Position numbers and translations under genes: made by a program
In this document: positions 44,227-48,756 of the stretch, piece after piece
Layout of the letters: each line of letters opens with the position of its first letter
Numbering within the stretch: position 1 is the first letter of the stretch
DNA from: Betaproteobacteria bacterium
Lineage (GTDB): Bacteria; Pseudomonadota; Gammaproteobacteria; Burkholderiales; SG8-41
Assembly (NCBI GenBank): GCA_016192825.1
Contig: JACPTK010000092.1
Span: 1 to 48,756 of the forward strand
Direction of reading: 5' to 3'
DNA: 48,756 nt
The notes under the pieces: generated by a model
What the model saw: only the letters and a program-made list of their open reading frames with translations
Databases searched by the model: none
What the model was told of the DNA's origin: nothing

Positions 44227-44318
44227 ACAAGGAAGGGCTAGAATGGCGTTATCGAAAAATCACCGGGCGAGCGTCCGAGTTGACGCAAGAGCGGCTACAT
44301 GACATCGGGTGTTTCCTA

Positions 44319-44353
44319 AAGAGTTTTCGCCGAGGGACGAGGTGAAAACTCTT
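44319..44353. repeat. Palindrome enclosing the start codon of the DUF2520-like gene
   Basis: AAGAGTTTTC (44319-44328) pairs with GAAAACTCTT (44344-44353), extendable by three pairs with one G-T. The 15-base loop holds the GAGGGA ribosome-binding site and most of the GTG start (44342). It resembles a diverged member of the palindrome family. Confidence 0.7.
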
Positions 44354-45220
44354 AACATCATCGGGTCGGGCAGGGTGGGACGCGCGTGCGGGCGGATGTG
44401 GGCGCGCGCGGGCGTGTTCGAGATCCAGGACGTGCTGACGCGCTCGCGCGCGAGCGCCGGCGAGGCCGTGAAATTCATCGGCGCGGGCCGCGCGGTCGGG
44501 CATCTCGACGAGATGCGCGGCGCCGACGTCTGGATGATCGCCACGCGCGACGATGCGATCGTGCCAAGCTGCCGGACGCTCGCCGGCTCCGGCAAGATCA
44601 CGCCGGACGACATCGTGTTTCACGTGAGCGGCGCGACGCCCTCGAGCGATCTCCAGCCGCTGAAGGAAAGTGGGGCGTTGATCGCGAGCGTGCATCCGAT
44701 CAAGACCTTCACCGACCCCGAGACCGCGGTGCAGACCTTTCCCGGCACCTTCTGCAGCGTCGAGGGCGACGCGGAAGCATTGAAGGTGCTCAAGCCCGCG
44801 TTCGAGAAGATCGGAGCGAAACTGTTCGATATCATTCCGGAGCTTAAGCCCGTCTACCACGCTGGCGGGGTGTTCTCATGCAACTACCTGGTGGCGCTGA
44901 TCGAGGCCGCGCTGCGCGCGCACGAGAAGGCGGGCATCCCCCGCGCCGCGTCGCTGGAGGCGCTGGAGCCGATGGTGCGCGAGACGGTGGACGCGATCTT
45001 CGACAGGGGGCCGGCGAAGGCGCTGACCGGGCCGATCTCGCGCGGCGACGCCGCGACGGTGAAGCGCCAGCTCGCCGCGGTGAGCAGCTGGGACGCGGAA
45101 ATGGGCGCGCTCTACCGCGGCCTCGGCCTCGTCGCCGTGGCGCTCGCCGAGGCCGACCAGCGCATCGACGCCCAACGCGCCGCTCTTCTGCGGGTCGCGC
45201 TGTCCCATGGGGAAGCGTGA
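44342..45220 (+). CDS. Rossmann-like / DUF2520 domain protein
   Basis: 292 residues from GTG 44342, preceded by GAGGGA. N-terminal NAD(P)-binding Rossmann motif TLNIIGSGRVGRACGRMWARAG, then a region like KPR/F420-dependent reductases (ADVWMIATRDDAI, VFHVSGATPSSDL, ASVHPIKTF). The C-terminal helical DUF2520 domain reads YHAGGVFSCNYLVALIEAALRAHEKAG. Probably a soluble NADP-dependent reductase of unknown substrate. The alternative GTG 44309 adds 11 residues encoded by the palindrome and is not favoured. A TCAC heptamer array follows its stop. Confidence 0.85.
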   Translation: MKTLNIIGSGRVGRACGRMWARAGVFEIQDVLTRSRASAGEAVKFIGAGRAVGHLDEMRGADVWMIATRDDAIVPSCRTLAGSGKITPDDIVFHVSGATPSSDLQPLKESGALIASVHPIKTFTDPETAVQTFPGTFCSVEGDAEALKVLKPAFEKIGAKLFDIIPELKPVYHAGGVFSCNYLVALIEAALRAHEKAGIPRAASLEALEPMVRETVDAIFDRGPAKALTGPISRGDAATVKRQLAAVSSWDAEMGALYRGLGLVAVALAEADQRIDAQRAALLRVALSHGEA

Positions 45221-45293
45221 AGTCCGCGGCAGGGCGAAGATATCGGGAGCAATCCGCGGCGCGTTTAATCGAGCAAGTCAATCTACAGTCGAC

Positions 45294-45321
45294 TCACGAA
45301 TCACGATTCACAAATCACGCA
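45294..45321. repeat. TCACNNN heptamer array abutting the radical SAM start codon
   Basis: TCACGAA, TCACGAT, TCACAAA, TCACGCA: four units with an exact 7-bp period, ending three bases before the ATG at 45325. No Shine-Dalgarno sequence is visible. Confidence 0.7.
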
Positions 45322-45324
45322 CTT

Positions 45325-47469
45325 ATGGCTCTCAAGACCGTCTCAGGCAAGCACGCCGACCCGCGCAAGGGCCGCGGCGCGGGCGTCAATCCCGAGGGCC
45401 GCTTCGAGAAGGTCGAGCGCGAGGCGTTCGACGACGGGTGGGACCGGCAGGAAGAGGATCTCCCACCGCTCAAGACGCACATCACCGAGGAGCGGGTAAA
45501 GAGCATCATCTCCCGCAACGACTCGCCCGACATTCCGTTCACGCAGTCCATCAACCCGTACCAGGGTTGCGAGCATGGGTGCGTCTATTGTGTCGCAGGG
45601 GATACACCTATTCTCATGGCCGATGGTCGGACCAAGCCGATAGCGGAGATCAGGGCTGGGGATGAGATTTACGGAACGGGCCGAAATGGCTGGTTCAGGC
45701 AATACGTAAAGACGCGGGTCTTGGCTCATTGGAGCGTCATCAAACCCGCGTATCGGATCACGCTCGAAGATGGTACCGAACTCATTGCCGGCAGCGATCA
45801 CCGTTTTCTCACGGAGCGAGGCTGGAAATACGTAACCGGCCGCATGGCTGGGCGCGACCGGCGTCCTTACCTTACAACCGGCAACAAGTTAATGGGGACG
45901 GGCGGATTTGCGCGCGGCGTGGAGCACGGTCCGGCTTACCGGCTGGGCTATCTATGCGGGATGATCCGTGGAGATGGTTTGCTGGCCTCCTACTATTACC
46001 GGCGATCGGGGCGTACCCATGGCACTCAGCATCAATTCCGGCTTGCTCTCTGCGACGCGGAGGCGCTATTTCGCACCAAGGAGTATTTGCTTCAGCATGG
46101 TGTGGCAACGCACGATCTCGTTTTCCAGCGTGCAGCCGGTGAGCGCCGTGCAATGCACGCCATCCGCAATCACTCTTTGGCGTCTGTAGAGCGCATTCGA
46201 ATAATCATCGAATGGCCTTGTGCGCCGTGTCGGGATTGGTACGCAGGTTTTCTGGCCGGAATCTTCGATGCCGAGGGTAGCTACAGTAACGGTATCTTGC
46301 GGATACCCAATACGGATCCGGATATCGTTTTCTGGATCAGGGAGGGCCTCGACAGATTCGGCTTTGCTTACAAGACCGAAAACCTACGGCCGGAAGGGCG
46401 CAAGCCGATGCAGGTCATCCGTATAACGGGCGGACTCCGCGAACATCTGCGCTTTTTCCACATCGTCGAGCCAGCAATTTCCCGAAAGCTCGATATATCC
46501 GGTCAGGCAGTCAAGAGCGGAGCGCGGCTCCAACTGCTGAATGTCGAGCCATACAGCAAGGGAATGCGGTTGTACGACATCACGACGGAGACCGAGGATT
46601 TCATAGCGAACGGCGTGGTCAGCCATAACTGCTACGCGCGCCCTTCGCACGCCTACCGCAATCTCTCGCCCGGCATCGACTTCGAGACGCGGATCTTCGC
46701 CAAGGTGAACGCGGCGGAGAAGCTGCGCGAGGAGCTGGCGAAGCCGGGCTACCGCTGCGAGGTGATCTCGCTCGGCGCCAATACCGACCCCTACCAGCCG
46801 GCCGAGCGCGGTCTGAAGATCACGCGCGGCATTCTCGAAGTGTGCGCGGAGTTCAACCAGCCGGTCGGCATCGTCACCAAGAACGCGCTGGTCGAGCGCG
46901 ACATCGACCTCCTCGCGCCGATGGCGCGGAAGAACCTCGCCGCGGTGTTCATCTCCTGCAACAACCTCGACCATGACCTCGCGCGCCGGCTCGAGCCGCG
47001 CTGCTCGGCACCGGCCCGGCGCCTCGAGGCGATGAAGCGCGTGTCGGACGCGGGCATTCCGGTCGGCGTGCTGGTCGCGCCCGTGATTCCGTTCCTCACC
47101 GACCACCAGATCGAGCCGGTGCTGGAGGCGGCGTGGCAACAGGGCGCGCGCCAGGCGGGCTACATCCTGATGCGGCTGCCGTGGGAGGTGAAGGACCTGT
47201 TCCGGGAGTGGCTCGAGCGCAATTACCCGCTCAAGGCGAAGCACGTGATGAGCCGCGTGCAGGCGATGCGCGGCGGGCGCGACAACGATCCCAATTTTGG
47301 AAGCCGCATGAAAGGCGAAGGCGAGCTCGCGAAACTGCTGGCTCAGCGTTTCCACATCGCCTGCGAGCGCCTCGGCTACAATGCCAGCGAGCGCTATCGC
47401 GAGCTCGACACCACGCTTTTCAGGGCACCAGCGCGGTCTGCGCAGTTATCATTATTTGGTGATCCGTGA
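45325..47469 (+). CDS. PA0069-family radical SAM protein interrupted by an intein
   Basis: 714 residues as encoded; 367 after removal of a 347-residue intein, the usual size of PA0069-family proteins. The N-extein starts MALKTVSGKHADPRKGRGAG and leads to NPYQGCEHGCVY; the C-extein starts CYARPSHAYRNLSPG. Splicing restores C82-x3-C86-x2-C89 for the SAM-binding [4Fe-4S] cluster. The rest of the host barrel (CEVISLGANTDPYQPAE, then GIPVGVLVAPVIPFLTDHQ) is intact. Related to spore-photoproduct-lyase-like (SplB/Rv2578c) enzymes; substrate unknown. The larger frame from 44878 is spurious. The C-terminal FGDP and stop are encoded by a heptamer array. Confidence 0.93.
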   Translation: MALKTVSGKHADPRKGRGAGVNPEGRFEKVEREAFDDGWDRQEEDLPPLKTHITEERVKSIISRNDSPDIPFTQSINPYQGCEHGCVYCVAGDTPILMADGRTKPIAEIRAGDEIYGTGRNGWFRQYVKTRVLAHWSVIKPAYRITLEDGTELIAGSDHRFLTERGWKYVTGRMAGRDRRPYLTTGNKLMGTGGFARGVEHGPAYRLGYLCGMIRGDGLLASYYYRRSGRTHGTQHQFRLALCDAEALFRTKEYLLQHGVATHDLVFQRAAGERRAMHAIRNHSLASVERIRIIIEWPCAPCRDWYAGFLAGIFDAEGSYSNGILRIPNTDPDIVFWIREGLDRFGFAYKTENLRPEGRKPMQVIRITGGLREHLRFFHIVEPAISRKLDISGQAVKSGARLQLLNVEPYSKGMRLYDITTETEDFIANGVVSHNCYARPSHAYRNLSPGIDFETRIFAKVNAAEKLREELAKPGYRCEVISLGANTDPYQPAERGLKITRGILEVCAEFNQPVGIVTKNALVERDIDLLAPMARKNLAAVFISCNNLDHDLARRLEPRCSAPARRLEAMKRVSDAGIPVGVLVAPVIPFLTDHQIEPVLEAAWQQGARQAGYILMRLPWEVKDLFREWLERNYPLKAKHVMSRVQAMRGGRDNDPNFGSRMKGEGELAKLLAQRFHIACERLGYNASERYRELDTTLFRAPARSAQLSLFGDP
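45589..46629 (+). mobile_element. Intein with LAGLIDADG homing endonuclease
   Basis: 347 codons, from Cys (45589-45591) to Asn (46627-46629). Splicing block A is CVAGDTPILMADGRTK; block B is AGSDHRFLTERGW with the conserved His; block F/G is LYDITTETEDF and GVVSHN, with penultimate His and terminal Asn, followed by +1 Cys. Two LAGLIDADG motifs lie between: LGYLCGMIRGDG (protein residues 207-218) and WYAGFLAGIFDAEG (305-318), each with its acidic residue, so the endonuclease looks active. Base composition is visibly less GC-rich than the flanking extein codons, consistent with recent acquisition. Confidence 0.95.
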
Positions 47470-47516
47470 TCCGTGATCCGTGATCCGTGATCGGGGATCG
47501 GGGATCGGGGATCGGT
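47461..47516. repeat. GATCCGT/GATCGGG heptamer array at the radical SAM stop codon
   Basis: Eight consecutive 7-bp units: GATCCGT x4, GATCGGG x3, GATCGGT. The TGA stop (47467-47469) spans the first two units. The array ends exactly where the long palindrome at 47517 begins. Confidence 0.85.
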
Positions 47517-47586
47517 GTACGCTATTGCAAGACCTGACCCCGGGGTCAGGTCTTGCAATAGCGTACTGTGACCCCGGGGTCAGGTC
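47517..47586. repeat. 50-bp perfect palindrome plus partial copy
   Basis: 47517-47541 is the exact reverse complement of 47542-47566 with no loop; the arms start GTACGCTATTGCAAGACC. The inner part, GACCCCGGGGTCAGGTC, recurs at 47570-47586. CCCCGGGGTCAGGTC-type sequences often accompany RAYT elements in betaproteobacteria, so a REP/BIME unit is likely. Confidence 0.85.
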
Positions 47587-47605
47587 CAGGGGTCCGGGGC
47601 CGGCG

Positions 47606-47677
47606 ATGACCGATCTCGCCAGGTGGGCGAAGATCGTCAAGGAAAGCGGGGCAATGCTCGACCAGGAGGGGGCATGA
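47606..47677 (+). pseudogene. 3' remnant of a tctC/Bug receptor gene
   Basis: The frame reads MTDLARWAKIVKESGAMLDQEGA and stops at TGA 47675-47677. LARWAKIVKESGA is a typical Bug C-terminus (compare WAEVVRISGV). Upstream, the frame runs into the 50-bp palindrome and heptamer array, so the rest of the receptor gene was lost. The stop overlaps the ATG of the deacetylase-like gene (ATGA), showing that the two were once translationally coupled. Confidence 0.55.
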
Positions 47678-48621
47678 AGAGCGAAGTGGCGCTGTACGTT
47701 GACGAGTCGCTCGGCAAGTACGGATTCCCCAGCGGGCATCCGTTCGGCCCCGACCGGCAGGACGCGTTCTGGAAAGAGGCGGTGAAGCAGGGGCTCGACA
47801 AGCGCGCCGCGATCACCGATTCGCGCATGGCGGCGGAGGAGGAGCTGCACCGCTTTCACACGCCGGAGCACGTGGCGTGGGTGAAGGAGCGCTCCGAGGA
47901 GGGCCACGGCGCCATCGACTACGGCGACACGCCGGCCTATCCGGGCGTGTACGAAGCGGCGGCGACGGTCGCGGGCGCCGCCCTGCACGGCCTCGACACC
48001 ATCATGAGCGGCGGGCCGCAGCGCACCTTCCAGCCGATCGGCGGGCTGCACCACGCCCGACCGGGCGCGGCGGCGGGCTTCTGCGTCTTCAACGACATCG
48101 GTGTCGTCATCGACACGCTGCGCGACCAGCACGGCGTGCGGCGCGTCGCCTACGTGGACATCGACGTGCACCACGGCGACGGAATCTACTATCCCTACGA
48201 GGAGGACCCGGACCTCATCTACGCCGACATCCACCAGGACGGGCGCACGCTCTACCCAGGGACCGGGCACGCGCACGAGACCGGCAAGGGCGCGGCGAAG
48301 GGCGCCAAGCTCAACATCCCGCTCATGCCGGGCATGGGCGACCGGGAGTTCCTGAAGGCGTGGGAAGCCGTGGAAGCGCACCTGCGCCGGTTCAAGCCGG
48401 AATTCATCCTGTTCCAGTGCGGCGCCGACAGCCTTGCCGGCGACCCGCTCGCGATGCTGCAGTACACGCCGGCCGCGCACGCGCACGCGGCGCTGCGGCT
48501 GTGCGCCCTGGCGAACGAGATGGCGGGCGGGCGCATCATGGGCTTCGGCGGCGGGGGCTACCACCGCGGCAACCTGGCCGCCGCCTGGTGCGCCGTGCTG
48601 CAGGAGTTCCTGCAGGCCTAG
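47674..48621 (+). CDS. Histone deacetylase-family amidohydrolase (AcuC/AphA/HDAC-like)
   Basis: 315 residues from ATG 47674, with AGGAGGGGG upstream; coupled by ATGA overlap to the tctC remnant. Zn site and active-site motifs: GGLHHARPGAAAGFC, VDIDVHHGDGIYYPY (Asp/His metal ligands), FQCGADSLAGDPL, and GGGGYHRGN with the catalytic Tyr. The family deacetylates acetylpolyamines, acetyl-lysines (AcuC) or other acyl amides. Length is typical. Its former partnership with a Bug receptor suggests degradation of an imported acylated compound. Confidence 0.93.
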   Translation: MKSEVALYVDESLGKYGFPSGHPFGPDRQDAFWKEAVKQGLDKRAAITDSRMAAEEELHRFHTPEHVAWVKERSEEGHGAIDYGDTPAYPGVYEAAATVAGAALHGLDTIMSGGPQRTFQPIGGLHHARPGAAAGFCVFNDIGVVIDTLRDQHGVRRVAYVDIDVHHGDGIYYPYEEDPDLIYADIHQDGRTLYPGTGHAHETGKGAAKGAKLNIPLMPGMGDREFLKAWEAVEAHLRRFKPEFILFQCGADSLAGDPLAMLQYTPAAHAHAALRLCALANEMAGGRIMGFGGGGYHRGNLAAAWCAVLQEFLQA

Positions 48622-48686
48622 CCCAACTTCCACAGTTCGCGGGTGTGAATTGCGGTAAATCAAGCAGTTAAGCTCTGCGGTCGCCA

Positions 48687-48756
48687 CTACATTTGCAGCA
48701 TTGCGGGCGGGCGCAGGCGCTCAGGCAGAGTCAGTCCCAGCCGCTCGATGAGGAGC
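48687..48756 (-). CDS. C-terminal end of a leftward gene running off the right edge
   Basis: Twenty-two codons read from the edge to TAG at 48689-48687: LLIERLGLTLPERLRPPAM and LQM. Not identified. The Arg/Leu/Pro-rich tail may be from a transposase or a hydrolase; too short to decide. The gap 48622-48686 holds nothing else that I can support. Confidence 0.35.
   Translation of the reverse strand, partial: LLIERLGLTLPERLRPPAMLQM

Noticed and set aside
44878-45324. N-terminal extension of the radical SAM protein into the DUF2520-like gene
   Set aside because: This part is an alternative frame of the DUF2520-like gene and a repeat; the PA0069-like N-terminus starts at 45325.

Overview
The window is high-GC chromosomal DNA, most likely from a betaproteobacterium of the Burkholderiales type. 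The main evidence is the abundance of Bug/TctC solute receptors: four intact genes and two 3' remnants. Two complete tripartite tricarboxylate transporter sets, an OxyR-AhpC-AhpD-KatG block and perfect FNR/ANR-type boxes agree with this. The assignment is inferred from gene content; no rRNA, tRNA or other taxonomic marker was seen.

Layout. 1-4.68 kb is an accessory patch with visibly lower GC. It holds the 5' end of a probable transposase gene, a 3' scrap that looks like rplI (ribosomal protein L9), a three-gene operon (uncharacterised barrel-like protein, Xre/DUF2384 antitoxin, RES toxin), a membrane protein with 33-residue helical repeats, and a decayed REP-associated tyrosine transposase (RAYT) joined to the tail of a lost tctC gene. 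4.68-11 kb is a catabolic cluster: isopropylmalate/tartrate-dehydrogenase-like enzyme, AtuA-like protein, DUF4387 protein, then tctC-tctB-tctA. 11-21 kb has two leftward tctC genes, an SDR, a CinA/PncC-like amidase, a carboxymuconolactone-decarboxylase-like protein, a monooxygenase pseudogene, two CocE/NonD hydrolases and a glycine-zipper protein. 21-31.4 kb has a molybdenum hydroxylase large subunit, a second tctC-tctB-tctA set, an alpha/beta hydrolase, an amidase, a small unknown protein and a glycosyltransferase. 31.4-36.5 kb is the peroxide-defence block: oxyR divergent from ahpC-ahpD, then katG and a catalase remnant. 36.5-42.6 kb encodes a pyruvate:ferredoxin-type oxidoreductase (gamma-delta and alpha-beta fusions) followed by NfnAB-like NADH/NADPH:ferredoxin transhydrogenase subunits, with a perfect FNR-type box upstream. 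42.6-48.7 kb has a Tat-exported PhoD-like phosphatase, a DUF2520-like protein, a PA0069-family radical SAM protein interrupted by an intein, a histone-deacetylase-like amidohydrolase and the end of another gene.

Three features stand out. (1) Most intergenic gaps from about 12 kb onward hold degenerate tandem repeats of exactly 7 bp. The unit differs from gap to gap, and many variants contain GTGA/TCAC. Several arrays begin within a stop codon or end 2-4 bp before a start codon, replacing the usual ribosome-binding region. (2) A dispersed REP-like palindrome family (core GGAATTTGYCGG ... CCGRCAAATTCC) occurs between and inside operons, and it supplies coding or initiation sequence to several genes. 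(3) A LAGLIDADG intein splits the CX3CX2C iron-sulfur motif of a radical SAM enzyme; its +1 residue is the third cluster cysteine.

Together the genes suggest a heterotroph that takes up many organic acids through Bug/Tct systems, degrades them with hydrolases, amidases and dehydrogenases, and can switch to ferredoxin-based 2-oxoacid metabolism when oxygen is low. All identifications come from reading motifs; no database search was run.
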